This document shows, piece by piece, positions 1 to 6,829 of a stretch of DNA of 17,444 bases; within the stretch, counting starts at the first letter, position 1; every line of letters starts with the position of its first letter. The notes beneath the pieces were generated by a model. It worked only from the letters and a program-made list of their open reading frames with translations, ran no database searches and was not told where the DNA came from. The position numbers and the translations under genes are program-made. Source of the DNA: Oscillospiraceae bacterium. GTDB taxonomy: Bacteria; Bacillota; Clostridia; Oscillospirales; Ruminococcaceae. The stretch lies in assembly GCA_022511485.1 (NCBI GenBank), contig JAFLUJ010000165.1, positions 1 through 17,444 on the forward strand, in the 5' to 3' direction.

Positions 1-524
1 CATCTAAAAATATCAGCAATGATTTCAAGCAGTGCACCGGAGACCGCGGTATGGTAAAATACTTCAAGGTAATGAAATGGTGCAAGCTTTTCATGCAGAA
101 TAACGGCACTACATTCTTCACAGGCGGAAAGGTCAAGTATGCTATGCTTTTCCACATGGATAAGCTGTTCAGTGCGTGTATTGCTTCAAGTCTGAGAAAA
201 CAGCTTGACCGTACCAGCTACTATTTCCTTACCCCGGAAAAGATAAGCAATTCCATAAGCAATACGGGTATGGACAAGGATCTCAGACCTATTTCTGATT
301 TCTACATAAAAAACAGACTAACAGAAAACACCATCAATGTAAGATTCAAATTCAAGGATATTAAGGATTACAGAAGTCCGGAAGAGGAAAACACTTTATT
401 GATCTTCCCTATCACTCAGGTACTCAATACCACTTTCAACGGCATAGGTAAAACAATGTATCTTATTGACTTGAATGATATTGACAGCAGTGTATCCGTC
501 CTTACTGAAACATTTTTCGTTTAA
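1..524 (+). CDS. McrC-like protein, C-terminal part (5' end outside window), probably nuclease-inactive
   Basis: The frame is open from base 3 through the left edge, so the ATG at 51 is internal; 173 residues are visible. I see a pattern typical of McrC, the nuclease partner of the McrB GTPase in modification-dependent restriction: a YFKVMKWCKLF-type helix followed by a hydrophobic MLFHMDKLF segment, which corresponds to the conserved 'LLFpMe.LFE' stretch. McrC proteins then carry a PD-(D/E)xK nuclease core (RPD ... D-x-K) and a YQ-containing helix. Here the matching places read RPISD (285-299) and NVRFK (336-350), with no D-x-K, and the YQ helix appears deleted before LLIFP. The inference is a decayed or non-catalytic McrC relative. 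Family assignment is from memory of motifs, not a search; a partner such as McrB would lie before base 1. Followed by a GC-rich hairpin. Confidence 0.5.
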   Translation, partial: SKNISNDFKQCTGDRGMVKYFKVMKWCKLFMQNNGTTFFTGGKVKYAMLFHMDKLFSACIASSLRKQLDRTSYYFLTPEKISNSISNTGMDKDLRPISDFYIKNRLTENTINVRFKFKDIKDYRSPEEENTLLIFPITQVLNTTFNGIGKTMYLIDLNDIDSSVSVLTETFFV

Positions 525-532
525 AATCCAAA

Positions 533-570
533 TGGGTGTGCCGCACGGGTCGGTCGGTGTAACACACCCA
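533..570 (+). terminator. GC-rich hairpin after the McrC-like gene, possible weak terminator
   Basis: An 8-bp perfect stem (TGGGTGTG at 533-540 with CACACCCA at 563-570) encloses a 22-base GC-rich loop containing a GGTCGGTCGGT run. It starts 9 bases after the stop codon at 522-524. The following bases are AAATTTATAATT rather than a clean T-run, so termination is uncertain. It could instead be a transcript-end structure or a remnant of a small palindromic element. Confidence 0.4.
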
Positions 571-591
571 AATTTATAATTCTTATATCCA

Positions 592-600
592 TGCTATATT
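592..600 (+). promoter_or_regulatory. Possible extended -10 promoter for the small acidic protein gene
   Basis: TGCTATATT fits an extended -10 (TGnTATAAT-like) and would start transcription around 607, just ahead of the AGGAG site at 612-616. I find no convincing -35 hexamer at 17 bases upstream, so this is a weak call. Confidence 0.22.
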
Positions 601-623
601 GCAATAAACAAAGGAGTAAAAAA

Positions 624-1007
624 ATGTATAATATGTTTGCTGAATGGGTTGACCGTCAGCTTGAAGAAAATACAATGCCGGAAAGCACCGTATCGTTTTA
701 TTTTGCTCTTTATGATGAACACGGCGGCGGTTTTGGTATGCAGCTTATTGCCTGTGACAGATTCGACGAAAATGACGAAAACTGGCCTTGTTACCATGTT
801 TATCTTGATGAGGACAACATTTTCTGTATAAAAGGAGATAATGACGAGGAAAACGAATGGGAAAACGCATATGCTTTTATGAAAAGTCTTGCAGTCACCT
901 ACCTTGAAAAAGGAAAGCATAGGGATATTCTACTGAACACCAAAGGCGTAGGCATAGGTCATGTAAACGGCGATCTGGAGCTTTTATACATTAAAGATCA
1001 TTCTTAA
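624..1007 (+). CDS. Small acidic cytoplasmic protein of unknown function (immunity-protein-like)
   Basis: A 127-residue protein. The start at 624 is chosen because AGGAG (612-616) lies 7 bases before it; an in-frame ATG at 591 has no ribosome site. It has no signal peptide or membrane segment. It is rich in Asp/Glu, with the clusters DRFDENDENW and DNDEENEWEN in the middle and a C-terminal GVGIGHVNGDLELLY stretch. From memory, this pattern (a FxLYD strand, a FDENDENW-type acidic turn, a helix ending YLEKGKH, then GVGxGxVxGDxE) resembles a family of small proteins often found beside secreted or contact-dependent toxins, which suggests an immunity role. That is inference: no toxin gene is visible and no function should be assigned. 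It ends just before a strong bidirectional terminator and is convergent with spoVM. Confidence 0.75.
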   Translation: MYNMFAEWVDRQLEENTMPESTVSFYFALYDEHGGGFGMQLIACDRFDENDENWPCYHVYLDEDNIFCIKGDNDEENEWENAYAFMKSLAVTYLEKGKHRDILLNTKGVGIGHVNGDLELLYIKDHS

Positions 1008-1015
1008 TTGAAGTT

Positions 1016-1050
1016 AAAAAATGCAGTCTGTATGAGACTGCATTTTTTTT
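1016..1050. terminator. Bidirectional intrinsic terminator between convergent transcripts
   Basis: A perfect 9-bp stem ATGCAGTCT (1021-1029) / AGACTGCAT (1035-1043) with a 5-base loop is flanked by a run of A on the left and eight T on the right. It therefore reads as hairpin plus U-tract on both strands. It lies 8 bases after the + strand gene and 20 bases after the spoVM stop on the minus strand, so it closes both the small-protein transcript and the long minus-strand operon. Confidence 0.9.
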
Positions 1051-1069
1051 GGTTAGCTTATCTGAAATA

Positions 1070-1156
1070 TTACTCCTCGGGTTCTTTTTTTATTCTGAAA
1101 ACTATTCTGAAAAAGTTTGCCAGGATCCTCGGACTTTTAATAACTACGATCTTCAT
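1070..1156 (-). CDS. spoVM: Stage V sporulation protein SpoVM, 28-residue amphipathic peptide
   Basis: SpoVM is a tiny peptide that lies flat on the curved forespore membrane and anchors SpoIVA to start spore coat assembly. The 28-codon frame reads MKIVVIKSPRIL and continues with alternating Phe/Ile and Arg (FFRIVFRIKK) to an acidic end. Against the B. subtilis peptide, M1, K2, I6, K7, P9, a basic residue at 10 and L12 align; Pro9 is known to matter for membrane-curvature sensing. An AAAGGAGG site sits 9 bases before the ATG (complement of 1166-1173). It lies directly after thiN, as in B. subtilis, and before a terminator. No clear sigma-E/K promoter was found, so read-through from thiN is possible. 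A 10-bp inverted repeat frames its ribosome site. Its presence suggests a lineage with sporulation ancestry. Confidence 0.88.
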   Translation of the reverse strand: MKIVVIKSPRILANFFRIVFRIKKEPEE

Positions 1157-1198
1157 ATGTAATACCCTCCTTTAGAAAAAGCGTGTTTGTATTACATA
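1156..1198 (-). promoter_or_regulatory. Perfect 10-bp inverted repeat framing the spoVM ribosome binding site
   Basis: On the minus strand TATGTAATAC (1198-1189) is followed by 23 bases containing AAAGGAGG and then by GTATTACATA (1165-1156), whose last base is the A of the spoVM start codon. An mRNA hairpin would present the Shine-Dalgarno in its loop and pair the spacer up to the start codon. As DNA it is an AT-rich dyad of the kind a dimeric repressor could bind. Function is inference. Confidence 0.5.
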
Positions 1199-1203
1199 CT
1201 ATT

Positions 1204-1222
1204 CACCGAAAAAAAATCGGTG
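1204..1222 (-). other. Short hairpin immediately after the thiN stop codon
   Basis: CACCGA (1204-1209) and TCGGTG (1217-1222) form a 6-bp stem with a 7-base homopolymer loop; the thiN stop codon is at 1223-1225. On the minus strand no T-run follows, so it is not a standard terminator for thiN. It may act as a 3' stabilising structure or attenuate read-through into spoVM. Confidence 0.35.
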
Positions 1223-1834
1223 CTATTTTTTTGAAAAAATCACCAGAATCTGCCCTTCATGAACAGAAATACTGCACTTATCCCGGATTATTTCATTGCT
1301 CACTCCCAAGGGAAAAGAATTATCCAGCTTGTATCCGGTAACATTATACTTAGTTCCTGTTGTGGTAAGTACAGCGCTCTCACTATAAGAAAATAACGAA
1401 AGATACATATTGTCCCTTCGCTCATAGGTATACTCCCCTGCTTTAAGCAGCTCTACAGTATCATTGCTGCCAATTAACCTTCCAAAGCCACCATTTTCAA
1501 GAATATATGCTAATGTCTGGATATTGGCATATGTATGGTCAAGTCGTCCGCCAACAGAGCCTGCTATCGTAATATCTGAATATCCTCTGTCCAGAGCTGT
1601 TTTCACAGCGAGCATTGTATCTGTATCATCCTTTTCGGCAGGAGCGGTTATTATTTCGCCGCAGTCTGGCTTTTCATCAAGGCTGTCAAAATCTCCGAGG
1701 ATCAGATCTGGTGTTAAGTTATTTCTCTTTACAGCAAGATAGCCGCTGTCAGCGGCTATTATATATGCATTATCGGGAGGCACTGCCATGAATTTATCGT
1801 CCGGCGCTCCTGAAAATATCCAGCATGGTCTCAA
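1223..1834 (-). CDS. thiN: Thiamine pyrophosphokinase
   Basis: Transfers pyrophosphate from ATP to thiamine to make thiamine pyrophosphate in the cytoplasm. Family motifs are in order: AADSG (residues 27-31), GDFDS (47-51), DDTD (69-72), GGRLDH (95-100), then a C-terminal barrel with a FPLGVSNE loop, typical of the thiamine-binding half. Length of 203 residues is normal. I place the start at TTG 1832-1834: AGGAAGTG (complement of 1841-1848), close to ideal, lies 6 bases upstream, whereas the upstream in-frame ATG at 1864 has no clear ribosome site and adds ten residues inside the rsgA overlap. It follows rsgA by 5 bases, so translation is probably coupled. In B. subtilis rpe separates rsgA from thiN; it is missing here. 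Confidence 0.92.
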   Translation of the reverse strand: MRPCWIFSGAPDDKFMAVPPDNAYIIAADSGYLAVKRNNLTPDLILGDFDSLDEKPDCGEIITAPAEKDDTDTMLAVKTALDRGYSDITIAGSVGGRLDHTYANIQTLAYILENGGFGRLIGSNDTVELLKAGEYTYERRDNMYLSLFSYSESAVLTTTGTKYNVTGYKLDNSFPLGVSNEIIRDKCSISVHEGQILVIFSKK

Positions 1835-1839
1835 ATTGA

Positions 1840-2733
1840 TCACTTCCTGTCTTTCAGTTCCCATTCTTTGATCTGTCTCGATTCCTCATACATTTCCGCA
1901 TAGCTGCTGTGACGGGATCTGGGAATATCCCCATTTTCCACAGCCTCAAGAACAGCGCAGCCCTTTTCCCTGATGTGAGCACAGTCAGGGAAACGACATT
2001 CTCCCTCGTATTCCCGAAACTCGGGAAAGCAATTCGCAAGCTGTTCCTTCATAATTATATCATATTTGCGTGTTTCAAATGTAGAAAATCCTGGAGTATC
2101 GGCAATATATCCACCATTGGCGAGCTTGTAGAGCTCCACATTTCTTGTTGTGTGACGTCCTCTGCCAAGCTTTTTGCTTATCTCTCCTGTTTTTATTTCA
2201 AGACTGCCGTCAATATGATTAAGGAGTGTGGATTTTCCTACTCCTGTATTACCCGTAAAAGCAGATACTTTTCCCGAAAGCATATCATAAAGCTTCATAT
2301 ATGAGGAAGGTTCATTATAATCTATCTCCAGAAATTCCGCTCCTGAATTTCTGTAAATATCCTTAAGAGATGCATCCTTCACCAGATCGAGCTTTGTAAC
2401 AGCAATAATACTGTCTATCCCCTTGAATTCTGCAATGGCAAGAAACTTATCCAGAAGTGTAAGATTCGGTGCAGGCTCACAGGTAGAAATAACAAAGACA
2501 ATATTATCCAGATTTGCAAGGGGAGGTCTTATAAGACTGTTCTTTCTCGGCAGTATCTTATCGACAACTGCTGTTTTCCCTGAAATATCAGACAAAACAA
2601 CCCTGTCACCCGCACATGGAGAAATATCCTGCTTACGGAAGATCCCTCTTGCTTTACATTCAAAAATGCCCGAGGGAGTCTCCGCATAATAGAGTCCCCC
2701 TACAGCTTTTAAAAGTATTCCTTCGGTACTCAT
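1840..2733 (-). CDS. rsgA: Ribosome small-subunit-dependent GTPase A
   Basis: A circularly permuted GTPase that helps mature the 30S subunit near the decoding centre. An N-terminal OB-fold is followed by G-motifs in permuted order: TKLD (G4, residues 113-116), GNTGVGKST (P-loop, 161-169), the RGRHTTR switch I (191-197) and DTPG (G3, 212-215). A C-terminal zinc knuckle follows with Cys246, Cys251, His253 and Cys259. Length is 297 residues, as usual. The start is ATG 2733, which overlaps the prkC stop by one base (TGATG), a classic coupling arrangement; the in-frame TTG at 2757 lacks a ribosome site. Its place right after the kinase gene fits reports in other Firmicutes that RsgA is a substrate of PrkC-type kinases. 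Confidence 0.95.
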   Translation of the reverse strand: MSTEGILLKAVGGLYYAETPSGIFECKARGIFRKQDISPCAGDRVVLSDISGKTAVVDKILPRKNSLIRPPLANLDNIVFVISTCEPAPNLTLLDKFLAIAEFKGIDSIIAVTKLDLVKDASLKDIYRNSGAEFLEIDYNEPSSYMKLYDMLSGKVSAFTGNTGVGKSTLLNHIDGSLEIKTGEISKKLGRGRHTTRNVELYKLANGGYIADTPGFSTFETRKYDIIMKEQLANCFPEFREYEGECRFPDCAHIREKGCAVLEAVENGDIPRSRHSSYAEMYEESRQIKEWELKDRK

Positions 2734-4961
2734 CAATATCCGAACACATCGTTCCAAAGGTCTTCATAATTAAAGAAATCGTCATTGTTGTCATCATCAT
2801 TACCATTATCATTATTATCATCGTCAGTAGTAACGAAAGGCTCATCAATAATGAACGGTTCCTGAGTGACAGTTTCCTCTTTTTCAGAGAACAGGTCTCT
2901 GAATGCATTCTTATCAAAAAGCACCTCAGTAATGTTATGCTCTACAAAATCTACTGAATATTCACCAATGGTCTCGCTTGTCCTCTTATCCTTGTTTACA
3001 GCCTCAAGAATGACCTTACGCATCTCTGTACCCTTTACGGTTATTGAAACGGTGGAAGCATATGCAAGATTATCAATAGTCTCTGTACCGATTATCTGTC
3101 CGTTTACATAGCAATTAAATTCCGCCGCACCCTTAAGACCGCTGGGAACAGCAAATGTGATGGTTTCCTCACCTTCCGGCATTATACCGGTGCTCAATGT
3201 AAGGATAATTGTTGTATTGAGCTTAACGATATTAGGCTGACCGTCCTCACCTATTGCCGGGATACTTTGCTCAATGACAGTACCCTCTTCTTCAAGTGAA
3301 TCGGCAGTCATAGTCTGTATCGTAAACTTATTTCCCAGTAAGAGCTCAGCTTCTTCAAGTGAACGTCCTACAACATTCGGAACACTAATATCCTGTTCCT
3401 CAGGACCGCGGCTTACATACATATTTATTGTCGAACCGTAAGCTCTCTTTTCATTCCTTGGTGGGTCTGTCATAATAACATTTCCCTTAGGAACATTTTC
3501 ATCAAAAACGCTCTTTATAATAACATTAAAGTCTTCTTTAAGCATATTCTGAGCGTCATCTGAAGCAAGATCGTACACGTTAGGTACTGTGACCATTCTC
3601 GGACCTCTGCTGACCGTTACCTTTACAGTGGTTTTACCAATAATGAACTGGCTGCCGGCACCAGGCGACTGATCTATGATCGCACCCTCAGGTGATTCTG
3701 AGGAATAGATCTGCTCCTCAACCATAACCTCAAATTGCCGTGAATAAGCAGTTTTGACCTCCTGATAGCTAAGGTTGTGCAAATCAGGCATTTGTCCTAA
3801 TTCCTCAGGTGGCGTTTTTAAATACCTGACTATCATTATAGCAATAAAAGCTACAACTATGATTATTATTCCTGCTGCAATAGCGGTAAGAACTACCACA
3901 AAATAAGAAGATTTAGAAGGCTGATCGTCCTCTCCGTAATTGTCATAAGCATCATATTCGTCAAGTTCATCTTTTACTTTTGTTCGTGTCCTCATTTTTC
4001 TCATATCACCTCTGTCTGTCACTACCGGAACTGAAGTTGTTTTTGACTCAGCTTCGACCGGTCGTTTGGGCAAAGACTGGGTATTAAAATACTGAGTTTT
4101 TTCCGATAAATATTTATATTCAAACACAATGCTGGGATTTTTCTTAAATTCCTCAATATCCTTTATCATCTCTGACGCAGACTGATACCTTTTAGAAGAC
4201 TCCTTCTGCATAGCCCTCATAACGATCTCTTCCAGTCCCTCCGGAACAGAATCATTTACCTCTCTGAGCATTTTTGCATCATTCTGCATATGCATAAGAG
4301 CAACTGACACAGGATTATCTCCGTCAAATGGCTTTTCTCCTGTAAGCATTTCATACATCATAACACCTACAGAATAAATGTCGCTTTTTTCGTCTGTAAC
4401 GTCTCCCCTTGCCTGCTCAGGACTGATATAATGTACACTGCCTATTGCTTTGTCCGAAATAGTCTTGCCCTCTTCACGTGCAAAGCGTGCGATACCGAAG
4501 TCCATGACTTTTATTGTGCCGTCCGGAAACAGCATGATATTCTGAGGCTTTATGTCACGATGCACGATACCCCTGTCGTGAGCATGCTGCAAAGCGCGAA
4601 GTATCTGAATAATGAAGTGTATGCTGTCCTTCCATTTAAGGACGCCCTGCTGTTCCATAAATTCCTTAAGAGTGATACCGTCAATGTACTCCATCACAAT
4701 GAACTGTATCCTGTCGGTAAAGCCCACATCGAATATCTTAACGATATTAGGGTGAGAAAGAACAGCGATCGCCTTTGACTCATTGCGGAAACGTCTGACA
4801 AAATCCTCATTGTCGGCAAATTCATTTTTCAGTATCTTGACCGCGACTGTCCTGTCCTCCAGAATATCGGTGGCCTTATAGACATCCGCCATTCCTCCAA
4901 TACCGATAAGCTCGGTTATTTCATACCGCCCATCAAGCTTTTTTCCAATGTTTTTATCCAT
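2733..4961 (-). CDS. prkC: PASTA-domain Ser/Thr protein kinase with unusual acidic C-terminus
   Basis: A membrane-anchored Hanks-type kinase that senses muropeptides or lipid II outside and phosphorylates proteins inside. The kinase domain (about 1-275) has a GIGGMADV glycine loop (20-27), Lys42 in VAVK, HRDIKPQN with catalytic Asp136, DFG at 154-156 and an activation loop with SVHYISPEQARG. A basic/acidic juxtamembrane linker precedes one transmembrane helix (about 352-380). Three PASTA repeats follow (about 387-452, 453-518, 519-591), then about 100 residues of predicted beta-rich sequence I do not recognise, and an Asp/Asn-rich tail ending FFNYEDLWNDVFGY. Length is 742 residues; B. subtilis PrkC is about 650. 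The start is ATG 4961, with AGGAG 8 bases upstream; the GTG at 4970 is too close to that site. It is 63 bases after the phosphatase gene. Confidence 0.95.
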   Translation of the reverse strand: MDKNIGKKLDGRYEITELIGIGGMADVYKATDILEDRTVAVKILKNEFADNEDFVRRFRNESKAIAVLSHPNIVKIFDVGFTDRIQFIVMEYIDGITLKEFMEQQGVLKWKDSIHFIIQILRALQHAHDRGIVHRDIKPQNIMLFPDGTIKVMDFGIARFAREEGKTISDKAIGSVHYISPEQARGDVTDEKSDIYSVGVMMYEMLTGEKPFDGDNPVSVALMHMQNDAKMLREVNDSVPEGLEEIVMRAMQKESSKRYQSASEMIKDIEEFKKNPSIVFEYKYLSEKTQYFNTQSLPKRPVEAESKTTSVPVVTDRGDMRKMRTRTKVKDELDEYDAYDNYGEDDQPSKSSYFVVVLTAIAAGIIIIVVAFIAIMIVRYLKTPPEELGQMPDLHNLSYQEVKTAYSRQFEVMVEEQIYSSESPEGAIIDQSPGAGSQFIIGKTTVKVTVSRGPRMVTVPNVYDLASDDAQNMLKEDFNVIIKSVFDENVPKGNVIMTDPPRNEKRAYGSTINMYVSRGPEEQDISVPNVVGRSLEEAELLLGNKFTIQTMTADSLEEEGTVIEQSIPAIGEDGQPNIVKLNTTIILTLSTGIMPEGEETITFAVPSGLKGAAEFNCYVNGQIIGTETIDNLAYASTVSITVKGTEMRKVILEAVNKDKRTSETIGEYSVDFVEHNITEVLFDKNAFRDLFSEKEETVTQEPFIIDEPFVTTDDDNNDNGNDDDNNDDFFNYEDLWNDVFGY
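2781..2825 (-). repeat. Low-complexity trinucleotide tract encoding the PrkC acidic tail
   Basis: On the + strand this is a degenerate run of CAT/TCA/TTA triplets; on the coding strand it is GAT/AAT codons giving a near-uninterrupted Asp/Asn stretch. All visible units are multiples of three, so length changes would keep the frame. It is the only marked simple-sequence tract in the window. Confidence 0.7.
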
Positions 4962-5024
4962 TAAATTCACTCCTGTAGCTACACATAATTATTCTTCTCT
5001 AAGCAGGGAAAAACAAGAAAACAG

Positions 5025-5771
5025 TTATTCTTCATCATTTTGTTTCTCCATCTGTATTACCGCTGCGGTTATGTTATCTCCGCCGCCGTTATCCAGAGCT
5101 TTTTTTATCAGCATACCCGGAACCTCTTCTGAATTGTATTTCTTAGCGATCTGAAAAATGTCAGATTCATCGCAATAATTTGACAGTCCGTCTGTACACA
5201 GCAGTATCATAGCGTTTTCGCTAAGATCTGCCTCAAAATAATCAGGAGCAACTCTTGGTGAAACTCCTACAGCCCTTGTGATATAATTCCTTTGCGGATG
5301 ATTTTTAAGCTGCTCTTTTGTAATCTCCCCGTTTTCATACATTCTCATAACAACTGTATGATCCTTTGAGACCTGACGTATTTCATGACTTATGACATAA
5401 AGCCTTGAATCTCCCACATTTACTCCGTAAAGCATATGACCATGTACCAGTGCAGCTACACAGGTAGTTCCCATGCCGCTCATTTCGGCGCTTGACATTG
5501 CCATATCATAAACCACCGAATTTGCTGTTGTCACCGAAGATATAAGAAGATTCCTGATGGAATTTCTGTCATAATCCGGGCGAAAGACCTTTGTTATCCT
5601 GTCATATACAATATTTACAGCTCTTTCACTGGCTTCGCTTCCGGCATTTTGTCCTCCCATTCCGTCACATATAACAACAAATCCTATGTCGTCTCTTATC
5701 AAGGCAGTACGAACTCTATCCTGATTTTCACTTCTTGAAAGACCTATATTTGTCTCAGAAAAGACTTTCAT
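5025..5771 (-). CDS. prpC: PP2C-type Ser/Thr protein phosphatase, partner of PrkC
   Basis: A metal-dependent phosphatase that removes phosphate from the kinase and its targets. PP2C motifs are all present: SRSENQD near the N-terminus (Asp18), the metal-binding ICDGMGG (Asp36), GTTCVAA, VNVGDSRLY, SKDHTVV, LCTDGLSN and GGGDNIT near the end. At 248 residues it is a catalytic domain only, soluble and cytoplasmic. The start is ATG 5771, with AAGGAG 9 bases upstream; the in-frame TTG at 5780 directly abuts that site and cannot use it. It lies 20 bases after rlmN and 63 before prkC, the standard phosphatase-kinase pair of Firmicutes. The gene is also called stp. Confidence 0.95.
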   Translation of the reverse strand: MKVFSETNIGLSRSENQDRVRTALIRDDIGFVVICDGMGGQNAGSEASERAVNIVYDRITKVFRPDYDRNSIRNLLISSVTTANSVVYDMAMSSAEMSGMGTTCVAALVHGHMLYGVNVGDSRLYVISHEIRQVSKDHTVVMRMYENGEITKEQLKNHPQRNYITRAVGVSPRVAPDYFEADLSENAMILLCTDGLSNYCDESDIFQIAKKYNSEEVPGMLIKKALDNGGGDNITAAVIQMEKQNDEE

Positions 5772-5791
5772 ACGCCTCAACTCCTTCCGAC

Positions 5792-6829
5792 TTAGAATTC
5801 ATACTCTCGTCTCAACTGACCGCAGGCTGCGTCTATATCCGCTCCAAGCGTCCGCCTTACCGTTACGTTAAGTCCGCCCTTTTCCAGAGCATCGGCAAAG
5901 GTACGCAAAGCAGCTCTGTCCGCTTTATAATCACGTTCCTTTATCTCATTGACCGGAATAAGGTTCAGATGGCAGTTCATGCCTTTCAGAAGCCTTATCA
6001 GTCCATCTGCGTCCGATCTTGTGTCGTTTACTCCTTTGATAACTGCATATTCAAAGGAGATCCTTCTGCCTGTTTTATTAATGTAATCCCTGCAAGCCTT
6101 CATTAGCTCGTCGATGTGATACCTGTCATTTACAGGCATGATCTCGCTTCGTTTCTTATCATTACAAGCGTGAAGAGATACCGAAAGGGTAAGTCCGAAG
6201 CGATACTCCGCAAGCTCATATATTTTCGGGACAAGCCCGCAGGTTGAAAGAGAAACGTGCCTCAGGCTCAGATTCTTTCCCGTTTCAAAGGAAATGATCT
6301 GTAGGAATTTTACTACATTATCAAAATTGTCAAGAGGTTCTCCGATCCCCATAAGTACAATACTGTCGATATGTCTGCCGCTGTCCTCCTCTGCCATATA
6401 GACCTGCAAAAGCATTTCCGAAGGCAGAAGGTCGCGTTTATATCCGGCAATAGTGGAAGCACAGAATCTGCACCCCATTTTACATCCCACCTGTGTGGAG
6501 ATACAAAGGCTGTTGCCATGCTTGTACTCCATCAGCACAGACTCGATATGATTGCCGTCAGACAGCCCATAAAGATATTTTACCGTATTATCTATAGTAG
6601 ATTCAAGCTTTCTGACAATTTTTATACTATTTATACAATAATATTCATCTAACTTTGTACGCAATGCCGATGAAATATTACTCATTTGGTCAAAACTGTG
6701 AACTTTTTTTGTATGAAGCCACTCATAAATTTGTTTAGCCCGAAAGCTTTTTTCTCCAAGTTGTTCTGTTTCAGTTACAAGCTCTTCCAGACTGTAGGAT
6801 AAAATATCCTTTTTCAAGCTATCTGCCAA
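5792..6829 (-). CDS. rlmN: 23S rRNA (A2503-C2) / tRNA methyltransferase RlmN, radical SAM
   Basis: Methylates C2 of A2503 in 23S rRNA and of A37 in some tRNAs through a radical-SAM, methyl-cysteine mechanism. The CKMGCRFC motif gives the three Fe-S ligands Cys116, Cys120 and Cys123. The conserved 'MGIGEPLDN' stretch is present, and the C-terminal GADIDAACGQL supplies the methyl-accepting Cys336. The N-terminal accessory domain with FRAKQIYEWL is intact. Length of 345 residues is normal. No ATG exists near the expected N-terminus; TTG 6829 (11-base overlap with rsmB, AAGG just upstream) is the best start, with TTG four codons later as an alternative. It sits between rsmB and the phosphatase as in B. 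subtilis. Confidence 0.95.
   Translation of the reverse strand: MADSLKKDILSYSLEELVTETEQLGEKSFRAKQIYEWLHTKKVHSFDQMSNISSALRTKLDEYYCINSIKIVRKLESTIDNTVKYLYGLSDGNHIESVLMEYKHGNSLCISTQVGCKMGCRFCASTIAGYKRDLLPSEMLLQVYMAEEDSGRHIDSIVLMGIGEPLDNFDNVVKFLQIISFETGKNLSLRHVSLSTCGLVPKIYELAEYRFGLTLSVSLHACNDKKRSEIMPVNDRYHIDELMKACRDYINKTGRRISFEYAVIKGVNDTRSDADGLIRLLKGMNCHLNLIPVNEIKERDYKADRAALRTFADALEKGGLNVTVRRTLGADIDAACGQLRREYEF

Noticed and set aside
594..920. Minus-strand frame of 108 codons opposite the small acidic protein
   Set aside because: No ribosome site, hydrophobic shadow translation; the + strand gene has an AGGAG site and ends at a terminator.
1157..1222. Sigma-E or sigma-K promoter in front of spoVM
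   Set aside because: AATACA resembles a sigma-E -10, but no matching -35 lies at the right distance; not supported enough to list.
1204..1228. Hairpin after thiN read as a + strand terminator (T-run at 1226-1232)
   Set aside because: The + strand transcript already ends at the strong terminator 1016-1050, and no + gene lies between; kept only as a structural hairpin on the minus strand.
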